Source of the DNA: Nymphalis io
Taxonomy: Eukaryota; Arthropoda; Insecta; Lepidoptera; Nymphalidae
Length of the DNA stretch: 64,000 nucleotides
Direction of reading: 5' to 3'
Assembly: GCF_905147045.1 (NCBI RefSeq)
Contig: NC_065893.1
Coordinates: 1,550,001 to 1,614,000, forward strand
The position numbers were made by a program, and so were the translations under genes. Positions 1 through 10,329 of this stretch are shown here, piece after piece; positions within the stretch are counted from its first letter, which is position 1, and every line of letters begins with the position of its first letter. Below the pieces are notes generated by a model. The model saw only the letters and a list, made by a program, of their open reading frames with translations, was not told the origin of the DNA and ran no database searches.

Positions 1-2876
1 AAAAAAGGGTCATGAATAAAATTTATATTGTTAGTATTCTGTTATAATAATAATAATTGTTTACTATTCATTAATAAATTTTATAGTAAACTCGGTCTAT
101 AGCACCTTCTTATTAAAATCATTTAAATCTACGAAAAGATGCTTGAAGATAATTTCATAAAATTCATACATAATGTTCAGTAACTTACATTGATGACACG
201 AATAATATTAGCAATAATACAACGTTTAAACCTTACACAGATATATATGAATACACGCATATAGTGTATATTTCAGCCCATGATCTTTAATCGAAAAATT
301 ACCTTACCTTCGAATAAGGTAAGTGTGCGTTTAAAAGAAGATTTTCTTGTCGAAAACAAGATTAAATACGAACGTAAACATGCCTTGTTAAAAGGTTTTC
401 CGAAGAATTTAATATGAACTTGAAAGAGAAATTACGTAATAATATAATGTTATAGCTAAAGCATTTTTGGAAGACGTGAGACGATATTATGTACTTGTTA
501 TATAAATGTATGGTGGAAATATTAATTAAAACTTCCGAACGGAACATCCTTTGAGTTATTCTATTAAATTCCTTAGATGCTTCACGTGAATTCTGAAATC
601 GTTTTATATATATATATATATTATATAATAACTAAACAGCTTGATTTATCGCAGTTAATAAGACAATATATATAAGGATAAGTTAATTTAGTAATATAGA
701 CATTTTTTTCTTTTATTATTTCATCCATTTATTTAATTTAAGTTTTTAAATTTCAATTTCGTTTTAATTGATTATTATTATTATTTGTTCCAATAAAATT
801 CTTATTGTCCTTAGTAAATTTTGATTATAATTTTCTATTCGTTTCTATAATTTAATTAATACACATATTTTTCTGTCAATGTAAATATTTCCGTGGAAAC
901 TTTGTTGGTTTGTGTATTTTTTATGTGATGTATTTACTTAAGAATTATGTAACTGTTTGTTTCCCTAATAAAATAAATATAAAGGCTATATATAATACGC
1001 TTAGAATTAAAACTGGTTATTTTCTGAACGTTTTGTTCGGCTGCGCTACCAAAGCAAACTAACATCTATATGTCAATGGGTTATGCGTTAGTGTTGGATG
1101 GAATTATTTCAATCGAAGGCAACTCTAGACCCCTAGAGGACATGTTTTCATAGTTCTAGCTATTGAATGGTAAATATATCCATGTAAGTATGAAAGTAAT
1201 GTTGTATCGTTTCGGTATCCGAGCCTAACGAAACCTTTAGAAAACGTTTCAATTAAGTCGTGTTACCGTCGCCATCAACGTCATCGTTTTCATTTATTTA
1301 AACTATTGTCTATTACGCTTGCATGGATGGACTAGTCAACTCATATGCTAATTTTTATATTATGCTAAGTCCATATGCTTATGAGAGTTGTAATGGAATA
1401 AAAAGTTTGAAAATGTGATTATTAACTTTTATTTGTTACTTCTTTATATTTATTTTATTTATTATTTTATATTAATATAATTTTGAATGATATAATATTT
1501 TTTTAATCTACTATAGCAAATAATATTGTAGTTGTTGATAAAATTTATATGTATGTAGCTGACAGCAAAGAAAGAGACTTATGGACGTGAGGAAGTTCCG
1601 GAAATTATAACAGTCAGCCTTCTCTTCTTTTGACGAGTCACTCACTCACTTCATTGTTCATCCGTGAAATGTTGACAACCTACATATGGTGATATACTAT
1701 TTTGATGCGTGTTTTCTTGAAATATTATATTATTATTATGGTCAAAGTCGCTTATCTGACATTTCAGGACCGTTTTCTGCGGTTAGTTTCGAGGTTTCGA
1801 CGTAGGATATTTACGGGCTCTTCTTTACTTTTTACCTTATAATGAATTGACGCTTACGCTAATGGAAATTAATAAAATAAATATTATTTAGCAAACAGTT
1901 AAATATTCGGTCAAATCCAGCACTCATTTGTCCCTCGTTGATCCCTTGCAGTTCTATAATTACACAAGGTCATTCACCTTTTTGGGAGGGACAAAAGAAG
2001 GTTTAACTGCGTAGCAAATATTTGTTAAGTGATCCAGAACGCTACCCCCTCAATAATGTATAAATAATACATGTTATCAATGTCCTCTAGTTATTCTGTA
2101 CAAAGTCACATCAAATTTAAAAGCATATTCTATAAACAAAGGAATTGAAAGAATCTTTTTTGAAAGACAGAAATATGTCCAATACTATATAAAATATTCA
2201 GTGAATAAAAGATGCGCATGAGGCAAATGCTCGAGTATATTTCCTTCCCGCGACTGGTTGGAACTCGTGAATTCTCCTACTGTATTTTATTAGTTTGACG
2301 TTTGAACTAGCATTACGAAATACATTTTATATATATATTAAATAATGTAACATCTCGTAGAGGTCCCATTGCTTTTAAAATGATTTTCCTATTAAGGAGT
2401 ACGGAGATTATTTTGTGAAAGAAAAAGTTTTCTTTCAATGTTTTTCGAACCGCCAAATACAAGTTGAATTATGAACTTTTAATGTTACACTTGAAAAACT
2501 AAGGCTCTGTCCTGAATTCAGACTAAATATTAGTTAACATAAAAAAAAATATGATTATGACTTCCTTCACTGAGTGAACACAATTTATACTAAGTTACAA
2601 AAATATTATCGGTTCTCCTTTATCGAAAGCCAATAAAATTTTAACACTCCATGTAACTCCATAATAAGAATAGGGCACGGACCGGACATATTACGATAAT
2701 GGACTTCAGGATAGATGTCTATGATAAATATTTTTATAATATGAAACAGTTAGTAGAGAACCATCTAATAATAATAAAGTTGTTTTATTCTTATTGTATT
2801 ATATGTAATGGCTATTTTGTTAGGTTCACTATAGGTTATGTTATTTTTTTAAATAGAATATAATGTGGTAGCTTTC
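1..2876. other. AT-rich DNA with no recognised gene
   Basis: No ORF above background and no RNA gene or known repeat is recognised. There is a short TA run near 607-621. A somewhat less AT-rich patch lies at about 1040-1330, and another at about 1560-1680. The region could be intergenic or intronic. Confidence 0.6.
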
Positions 2877-3166
2877 ACTGGTGGTAGGGCTTTGTGCAAG
2901 CTCGTCTGGGTAGGTACCACCCACTCATCAGATATTCTACCGCAAAACAGCAATACTTGATATTGTTGTGTTCCGGTTTGAAGGGTGAGTGAGCCAGTGT
3001 AATTACAGGCACAAGGGACATAAAATCTTAGTTCCCAAGGTTGGTGGCGCATTGGCTATAAGCGATGGTTGACATTTCTTAGCCAATGTCTAAGGGCGTT
3101 TGGTGACCACTTACCATCAGGTGGCCCATATGCTCGTCCACCTTCCTATTCTATAAAAAAAAAAAA
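2877..3166 (-). repeat. Family A SINE-like repeat, full length
   Basis: Read on the minus strand it begins ACTGGTGGTAGGGC and ends with CTATTCTATA followed by an A tract, as a retroposed element would. Its opposite strand carries an open frame of 59 residues identical in the copies at 3454, 9261 and 59289; I take that frame as a by-product of young copies, not a gene. No clear box A/B tRNA promoter is visible, and I found no convincing target-site duplication. It lies tail to tail with the copy at 3454. Confidence 0.85.
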
Positions 3167-3227
3167 TGTTCCTTATTTAAAATTTCATATACAATCTTGC
3201 ATTGTAATTGGTCATTGCTTGAAAGTA

Positions 3228-3343
3228 AAATTGGCGATGTAAGGAATGTTCAATATTTCTTACGGCGCGAATGCCTATGGGGATGCTGAATACTTACTAT
3301 CAACAAACACACTAGACCCGTCCTCCCACCTATTAAAAAAAAA
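3228..3343 (-). repeat. Family A, degenerate 3' half
   Basis: The stretch from ATTGGCGATGTAAGG to CCACCTATTAAAAAA follows the 3' half of family A with many substitutions and ends in an A tract. It is an older copy sitting between two young, oppositely oriented copies. Confidence 0.6.
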
Positions 3344-3453
3344 ATTAGTTGCATGTATTTATAATTGAAAGAGTTTTATAGCAATTATTTCTATTAATTG
3401 GTTAATTTCGATATACTTCTAATACGCAAACATTTAGTAATTATTGTACTATG

Positions 3454-3751
3454 TTTTTTTTTTTTTTTATAGAATAGGAAGGCGGACGAGCATATGGGCC
3501 ACCTGATGGTAAGTGGTCACCAACGCTCTTAGACATTGGCATTGTAAGAAATGTCAACCATCGCTTACATATCCAATGCGCCACCAACCTTGGGAACTAA
3601 GATTTTATGTCCCTTGTGCCTGTAATTACACTGGCTCACTCACCCTTCAAACCGGAACACAACAATATCAAGTATTGCTGTTTTGCGGTAGAATATCTGA
3701 TGAGTGGGTGGTACCTACCCAGACGAGCTTGCACAAAGCCCTACCACCAGT
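3454..3751 (+). repeat. Family A SINE-like repeat, full length (inverted)
   Basis: It begins with a T tract and TATAGAATAGG and ends CTACCACCAGT, so the element itself points to the minus strand (its poly(A) end is at the low coordinate). The first 60 bases hold a T-tract/AG followed by GGTAAGT, see findings. The sequence is very close to the copy at 59289, including shared diagnostic bases (CTCTTAGACATT). Confidence 0.85.
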
Positions 3752-4419
3752 AGTCCTATAATAATATTCTTATATTTGTGTATAATAAAGAAATATTTAA
3801 TATAATAAAAAATTTAAATTTGTATTGTATAATAATTTTGTTTATCTGTACGGACTGACTAAAGTTGTTGATGTAGCTTAGGTTTATAAAGTTAGTGGAA
3901 ATTAAAGTCAATTAGCGGGTAAGTAAATTCGCTCAGTGTTCGAGGTAAATTTGTCGTCGTACAATTACGCGCTTCGTAATGGAGCAAATGATCACAATGA
4001 TTTGGTCACATTTAGAAAAGCTTGACTGTTGGTTTTCTAGATATTAGTTTGTTCGAGAAAACAAACTTTCCTTTTGTGTGGATTAATTCAACTGTTGGTA
4101 CAATGCGTTTGCTTCGATTTGTTGAACACATTCGATTTATTGGGACAACTGAATTCAAAAATATAATTTGAATTATTTAATTAGTTACTCTGAAAAAATG
4201 ATCAAGATACGAAAAGTAGGAAGTAATTAATTTTTTCATATTTAATAGCTCTCTCTAAAGTTTTTGTGACTAATAGAGATTATATGGCTTCCAAGTAAAA
4301 GGTTTAATATGACAACAATTAAGAAATAAAATGTATTTTTTTTAATTTAATTAAATATATGTATATGTCGTGAAAAAACAATATTTTTAATTAAAAGTAG
4401 CTGAATTGACTATAGTAGT
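3752..4419. other. AT-rich DNA with no recognised gene
   Basis: Nothing recognisable on either strand. Confidence 0.5.
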
Positions 4420-4763
4420 AACGGGTAAACGCGGTGACTTTTTTCGTTGTTGAAGTCACGTGGACAGAGTCGTGTTGGGGAGTGGGGTGACTGTTTATAA
4501 AAACACTTGCATTCGAGAAATGGAGACTTGCGTTTGAGAAACCGACCAGTCTACACCTCCAAGGCGAAACTGTCGGTTTACCTATTTAGTACCTAATTAT
4601 ACTTGTGTGTTGTGATCTGTAACAATAAATCCTTGTTATACCTACATTAAGTTATTATTGATACAATATCGTGATGGACCCCGTACCACCAAATTTAGAA
4701 GAAGACAGCTCTATCGCTCAGCCGTCGCTGCCGCCGACATATATATATTTTTTTATATTCTAA
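4420..4763 (+). other. G+C-richer island, possible LTR-element 5' fragment
   Basis: Within AT-rich DNA this island has TATAAAAA at about 4495, AATAAA at about 4625 and an ATG at 4674 opening a short frame (29 codons, MDPVPPNLEEDSSIAQPSLPP then AT-rich tail) that stops at 4763. TATA box, poly(A) signal and an acidic/proline-rich start in this order would fit an LTR followed by the start of a gag-like frame. No primer-binding site was found, so the assignment is weak; a truncated host exon is an alternative. Confidence 0.25.
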
Positions 4764-5831
4764 TCTACGCGGTATTTTTGTGATAGATTTAGGATACCTC
4801 AACCAAATTTTTATGTAAAGATGAACAAATTAAAATACAAATCAAAATTGGGCTCGGCAGTTAGCTCGTGTGGATTCAAATAATTATTTGACTGGTTTTA
4901 TAATAATGAAAGAATTATGAATCATATATATATATATACTAATTTGAAATAAATATATAGAAGATTTGAATATTGACAACGTAATAAGAGACGTACGTAT
5001 TAAAAGAATTGAAATACGAGCTCGAATCGACCGTAGTTAAACATCGTTCACAAACGTCCAAACTACACACGAACTTGACGATAATTTGTCGTCAAATTTC
5101 TTATCGTTCTAACAGCTGTCCTAAACTCACATTTAGATAACTCACAAAACCCAAAAGTTTTGAAATTTAGCACCGTTTTAAGTGACAGGTTAGCACCAAC
5201 TATTTGTAAAGGATATATGTGGGGATTGTATGAGTAAAACGAAACGATTTTACGCTTAGTTTGCGATTAATTTAAAAATACAAATTATGATTAAAGTTAC
5301 GCGTGACGTATGCTATATATGTTCTATGAGTGAATACAACTTTCAAACCCATAAACGCAGTATACCTTATGGTAGAACATTATATTGAGCTTAACCTATT
5401 TATTTATTTATTACATATACAATCAGGTGTATTTTTTTAATCAATCTTTCTAATTTTTACAGATATATTGTCGGCATTTGATGCATCTTTCTATTATTTG
5501 ATCGAGTTTGGTAGTTTGTGTCTACCTGATTTTATTTCCAGGCAGCGTCACAATAAAACGATCATGATGTTTTTTTTTATAAAAAATGAAAGTTCAATAG
5601 TAGTTTTTACCAAAAAGCTATAATACAGTAGCTGCCCGTCCCGTTACCCCTCCCCCCTTAAAGCTTAAGCTCTTAAAAAAGCCTTACTTAGTATGCTTAC
5701 GTTATAAAAAAAAAACCTACGTTCCAAATTTCTCATGACTCAGTAGTTTCGGCTGTGTTAATAGTTAGATACACGAACGACTTTATAAATATATAAAAAT
5801 TACAACAATATATTTATAAACTCGCAATATT
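4764..5831. other. AT-rich DNA with no recognised gene
   Basis: Nothing recognisable beyond low-complexity A and T tracts. Confidence 0.5.
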
Positions 5832-5879
5832 ATTTATAAAATATGAAATCGCAAGTGAGCGACTTCATATTTTATAAAT
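5832..5879. repeat. Near-perfect inverted repeat (21-bp arms, 6-nt loop)
   Basis: Arms at 5832-5852 and 5859-5879 are reverse complements except for one position; the loop is AAGTGA. Transcribed, it would fold into a short hairpin. No larger element around it is recognised. Confidence 0.85.
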
Positions 5880-6368
5880 ATATTTCGCTTTTATACTGTA
5901 TTTCTTTACTTTAAAAAAAAACTTATGTAGGTAATTATATATTTAAATTTATGTCATAAAATATAAAAAAGTATACAATACAAGAATGCTATTTATTATG
6001 CTCTATTCATATACTTGAGAGTTTTTATTACGTATACTTTGCTAAATGAATGCCGTGCTAATGAGTCTAGAAATAGACCCGCCTCACATATACTTTGCAC
6101 CTGAATGGTAACACAATTAACGACATATAGATGTTCAAAGAAAACCAATATTATTTCTAAGCCAATTAAGGTCCTTGGAATTAATTAAATTTTTAAAGAA
6201 GAAAAATCCGTTGGTCCCTTTAACTCAAGTTAAAAACCAACTCTGGAATACTAGAAGTGCTTTCGAAAACAGTAAAAACGTTTCCGAACTTTCTCTCCCT
6301 TGTAATTAAATCGCTTATAACTGTGTGATATTATTTTGTGTATATAGCTCATTGAGCTATAACGGCAG
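5880..6368. other. AT-rich DNA with no recognised gene
   Basis: No feature recognised before the SINE at 6379. Confidence 0.5.
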
Positions 6369-6378
6369 TTTTGCCTTA

Positions 6379-6668
6379 CAGTAACAGCCTGTTAATGTCC
6401 CACTGCTGGGCTAAGGCCTCCTCTCCCTTTTGAGGAGAAGGTTTGGAGCTTATTCCACCACGCTGCTCCAATGCGGGTTGGTAGAATTCACATGTGGCAG
6501 AATTTCAATGAAATTAGACACATGCAGGTTTCCTCACGATGTTTTCCTTCACCGTTAAGCACGAGATGGATTATAAACACAAATTAAGCACATGAAAATT
6601 CAGTGGTGCTTGCCCGGGTTTGAACCCACGATCATCGGTTAAGATTCACGCGTTCTTACCACAGGGCC
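6379..6668 (-). mobile_element. Family M SINE (Metulj-like, tRNA-derived)
   Basis: Minus-strand reading gives a box A region (GGCCCTGTGG here, damaged), box B GGGTTCAAACCC, the family body and the tail ending in GCTGTTACTG. A perfect 10-bp target-site duplication TTTTGCCTTA lies at 6369-6378 and 6669-6678. The extreme 5' end (GCCGAGAT) is missing. The family name is from recognition, not a search. Confidence 0.85.
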
Positions 6669-6678
6669 TTTTGCCTTA

Positions 6679-7221
6679 ATAGCTCAAATTGAGAAAGCTG
6701 CAGGTTCAAATCTGTTTTCTTAGGTACTTACTAGTTTGTTCATTTTCCATGTTGTCCATTCGTTTCTACCACTTCACGCCTAATTGGAAAATAAGGATAT
6801 TAGTAATTTCAAAAATAGGAATTCTCATAGTATTCTAAATTTAAAATACAGCTTATAATTCAGTTCTCATGTCAGAATTTAAAACTTCATTAGAAAACTT
6901 TATTTCATAATTATGCGGTAATTATAATACAGAAAATTGACCTTGAAATTTTACTCTCATCGCGGCTCAAGAAACACCTTTCAAAAATAATAAAAAAGAA
7001 AAATATATTATTATTCGATGTGTCTTTATAATATATATTCTAAGAGAAAGATGTATTTCATAATCGGATCGTTCGTTCGTTGACCGCGTTACCCAATACC
7101 CTCGCTGCTTGACCTTCCGAGTGATCGTCATGCATCACTTGTATGCATTCTTTGTTTTTATGACTTTATTTAATGTTGTTTTTATAATTTCATATTAAAC
7201 ATTGATAAGAATCTGTTGAAA
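6679..7221. other. AT-rich DNA with no recognised gene
   Basis: No feature recognised. Confidence 0.5.
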
Positions 7222-7531
7222 GTCGAGATGGCCCAGTGGTAAGAACGCGTAAATCTTAACCGATGAACGTGGGTTCAAACCCGGGCAAGCACCTCTGAAT
7301 TTAGATGTGCTTAATTTCTGTTTATAATTCATCTCGTGCTTTTCGGTGAAGGAAAACATCGTGAGGAAACCTGCATGTGTCTAATTTCATCGAAATTCTG
7401 CCACATGTGTATTCCACCAAACCCGCACTGGAGCAGCGTGGTGGAATAAGCTCCAAACCTTCTCCTCAAAAAGGGAGAGGAGGCCTTAGCCCAGCAGTGG
7501 GACATTTACAGGCTGTTTAAAAAAAAAAAAA
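7222..7531 (+). mobile_element. Family M SINE, full length
   Basis: It starts GTCGAGATGGCCCAGTGG (box A TGGCCCAGTGG), has box B GGGTTCAAACCC about 55 bases in, and ends GACATTTACAGGCTG plus an A tract. This is a tRNA-headed Pol III retroposon. Short flanking AAGAATC copies at 7207 and 7530 may be the target duplication. Confidence 0.85.
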
Positions 7532-7929
7532 GAATCATTTATTAGATTCGGAAACATTTACCATTTCTGTCACGTTATATTTGTAATGAGTATACAATTA
7601 TGTTATTCTATTTCAAATCAATATCGCGTTCATTTGTAATCTATTTTCACTTTTTTGACCTCGTTATATTAATTATTGCAAATACATCATTGCCCTCATA
7701 ATCAGTTCTAGCTAATGTATTTAAGGTCAGTCGTTGAACGACTGATAATATGCCTTTTATCAATTAATTGACAAAGTACTTAATATTATTTTTATTGTCT
7801 ATGATATGATATTTGTTTCTTATATAGAAATTAATTATTTTTAACATTTATTTTTACAATGTGTCCAGAAAATCAAAGTTTTAGAGATAACTTTCATTTA
7901 TTATTATGATGCTGATGTTCTGATGAATT
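7532..7929. other. AT-rich DNA with no recognised gene
   Basis: No feature recognised. Confidence 0.5.
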
Positions 7930-7986
7930 ATTTTAGCTATGGCGGTCATTCTCAAGAGAGAATAGCTAACTACGCAGAAGATATTA

Positions 7987-8020
<34 letters not shown>

Positions 8021-8098
8021 AAACACAGGAGCACACTCTATCCCAGGACCTCGCGATCTGCAGCCTTATGAGCTAATCACTAGAGCAACGAGGCTGTC
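7930..8098 (-). mobile_element. Family D SINE, partial, with internal microsatellite
   Basis: It matches the copy at 51205 in order: the tail side (CAGAAGATATTATAGTG), the CACACTTGTG-type segment and the tRNA-like head (CTCGTTGCTCTAGTG on the minus strand). The middle third (segment around the C-TCCCAGGT box) is deleted. A (GT)15 run replaces the short GT-containing segment of the normal element. Confidence 0.7.
7989..8018. repeat. (GT)15 microsatellite
   Basis: Thirty bases of uninterrupted GT, inside a family D SINE at the place where intact copies have only GTGCACAAGTGTGTGC. Confidence 0.95.
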
Positions 8099-8237
8099 GA
8101 TTTATATTATACATACTACAAAATAAAAGAGTATATGTTAACGCAATATTATAATAAATGCAAAGGTCACAGGCCTATCTGATACGCTTTGCTGGTTAAA
8201 CTACTTAACCCGATTTTAAAGAAATTTAGTATGAACT

Positions 8238-8550
8238 GAGATACCGAGATGGTCCAGTGGTTAGAACGCGTGAATCTTAACTGATGATCGTGGGTTAAAA
8301 CCCGGGCAAGCACCACTGAATTTTCATGTGCTTAATTTGTGTTTATAATTCATCTCGTGCTTGACGGTGAAGGAAAAAAACGTAAGGAAACCTGCATCTG
8401 TCTGATTTCATTGAAATTCTGCCACATGTGTATTCTACCAAGCCGCATTGGAGCAGCGTGGTGGAATAAGCTCCAAATCTTCTCCTCAAAAGGGAGAGAA
8501 GGCCTTAGCCCAGAAGTGGGACATTAACAGGCTGTCACTGTGTTACTGTG
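8238..8550 (+). mobile_element. Family M SINE, full length, with perfect TSD
   Basis: Head ACCGAGATGGTCCAGTGG, box B with one change (GGGTTAAAACCC), complete body, tail GCTGTCACTGTGTTACTGTG. Perfect 11-bp duplication TAGTATGAACT at 8227-8237 and 8551-8561. Confidence 0.9.
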
Positions 8551-8561
8551 TAGTATGAACT

Positions 8562-9260
8562 AAGTGTGAACTCCAAAAAAGGATATGGCTACTTGTTTAT
8601 ACCTAACACGGACAACGCGAAGCTGCGGGAAATAACACGTATTAACATACGTATAATTTATCAAAACAAGTAGTACATAGCTACTTCTATATATTGTAGT
8701 ATTATAAATAAATCAATATTCAAAGAATCATCTTATTAGTCTTTTGTAGGGAACCTTTGTAAACGAAATCTTGTATATTTTATGAGAAAAAACCTATGAA
8801 AATTTTGTTGAATGAAATGAACGGGCTCTTACCTAATTTCAGTTACTTCACATGATTTTGAAGCTTTGTATTTCCGAAAAGGATGCTTTAAAGAAATATG
8901 ATCAAAGAGAAATTTTATATAAAAAATAGTCGGGACTTATTTTTAACTTTCAATGATACTTCACTTTTTAGGAATATAACCCAGCACGTTTCCAGACGCG
9001 TATTAAATACAAACTATGCACGTAACTCTGTCTGATATTATTCAGAATTTGATAAAAAAGATAAATAAATCTTAATACTAATATAACAACACACTCACAA
9101 AAATATACTCACGAGTAAAATAATATTCAGTGTAATTATATGTATTGTAATTATTATATCTTTAAAGTAATAACTTTATTTACAAGCTGTTGTATTACGT
9201 AATGAGATTAAAAATTTAATGAAAAGCTAAGTTAGTTTAAAAGTTTTTATTAATTCACTT
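8562..9260. other. AT-rich DNA with no recognised gene
   Basis: No feature recognised. Confidence 0.5.
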
Positions 9261-9556
9261 ACTGGTGGTAGGGCTTTGTGCAAGCTCGTCTGGGTAGGTA
9301 CCACCCACTCATCAGATATTCTACCGCAAAACAGCAATACTTGATATTGTTGTGTTCCGGTTTGAAGGGTGAGTGAGCCAGTGTAATTACAGGCACAAGG
9401 GACATAAAATCTTAGTTCCCAAGGTTGGTGGCGCATTGGCTATAAGCGATGGTTGACATTTCTTAGAATGCCAATGTCTAAGGGCGTTTGGTGACCACTT
9501 ACCATCAGGTTGCCCATATGCTCGTCCACCTTCCTATTCTATAAAAAAAAAAAAAA
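9261..9556 (-). repeat. Family A SINE-like repeat, full length
   Basis: Complete from ACTGGTGGTAGGGC to the A tract. It shares diagnostic bases with the copy at 2877 (GGCTATAAGCG, GGGCGTTTGGTG), so these two form a young subfamily. No clear target duplication. Confidence 0.85.
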
Positions 9557-10043
9557 CATCAATTTTATTGCGAATTGATGGAAATTGAAGCATCTTATTC
9601 GAACACATATAAATCATTTTTAAATATAAAGGTCGACGCTAGAAAAATTACTTATTAGAATTGGTTGATGATACTTCAACAAGATATATTTCTCTACCTA
9701 AAGATAATACACATATTTTTTTGTAGTAAGAACAAAGAAAACATCCACAGAGCAAAGTAAACAAAGTGACAGAGCTCTCGAAGGTATCTCAAGATGTTTG
9801 TGGTTGAATGGTTTATTACATAAAGCGTACGTTAACATAACTCTGCGGTAGCTCTTGAATAAGCAATAAGCGGTGCTGTGACGTACGCAGTTTAAGACAT
9901 AGAAGCTTGTATAAATAACATTTTATCTCTTTGAAAACGCATAGGCTATGAAATGAAAACATACCTAGCGTTGTAAATGATCGATCGTAAGAGAAAATAC
10001 AAATTTTTTTTAGTAAGTCTGTTTGTCATTTTTACTATTTGTA
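9557..10043. other. AT-rich DNA with no recognised gene
   Basis: No feature recognised. Confidence 0.5.
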
Positions 10044-10088
10044 CTGGTAGAGCTTTATGTAAGCTCGTCTTACATAAAGCTCTACCAG
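10044..10088. repeat. Perfect 20-bp fold-back palindrome
   Basis: Arms 10044-10063 and 10069-10088 are exact reverse complements, spacer CTCGT. Other copies of family A have only the first arm, then continue GGGTAGGTACC, so the second arm was added in this copy. Confidence 0.95.
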
Positions 10089-10307
10089 GGTAGGTACCAA
10101 TCTCTCATAAGATATTCTACCGCAAAACAGCAGTACTCGGTATTGCTGTGTTCCGGTTTGAAGGATGAGTGAGCCAGTGTAATTAGCCAGTCACAAGTAA
10201 CATAACATCTTAGTTCCTAAGGTTGGTGGCGCATTGGTGATGTAAGCGATGGTTAACATTTCTTACAATGCCAATGTCTATGGGCGTTGGTGACCACTTA
10301 CCATCAG

Positions 10308-10318
10308 GTGGCCCATGT
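10308..10318. repeat. LINE target-site duplication, left
   Basis: GTGGCCCATGT here matches 13485-13495 exactly. It flanks the complete RTE element. Confidence 0.95.
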
Positions 10319-10329
10319 CAATCAATCAA

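Larger units (their letters stand above)
10044..10318 (-). repeat. Family A copy, 5' part, interrupted by the LINE
   Basis: This family A copy runs on the minus strand to GGCCCATG and resumes at 13485. Its first 45 bases are an inverted duplication of the element's own head. The outer copy predates the LINE insertion. Confidence 0.85.
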
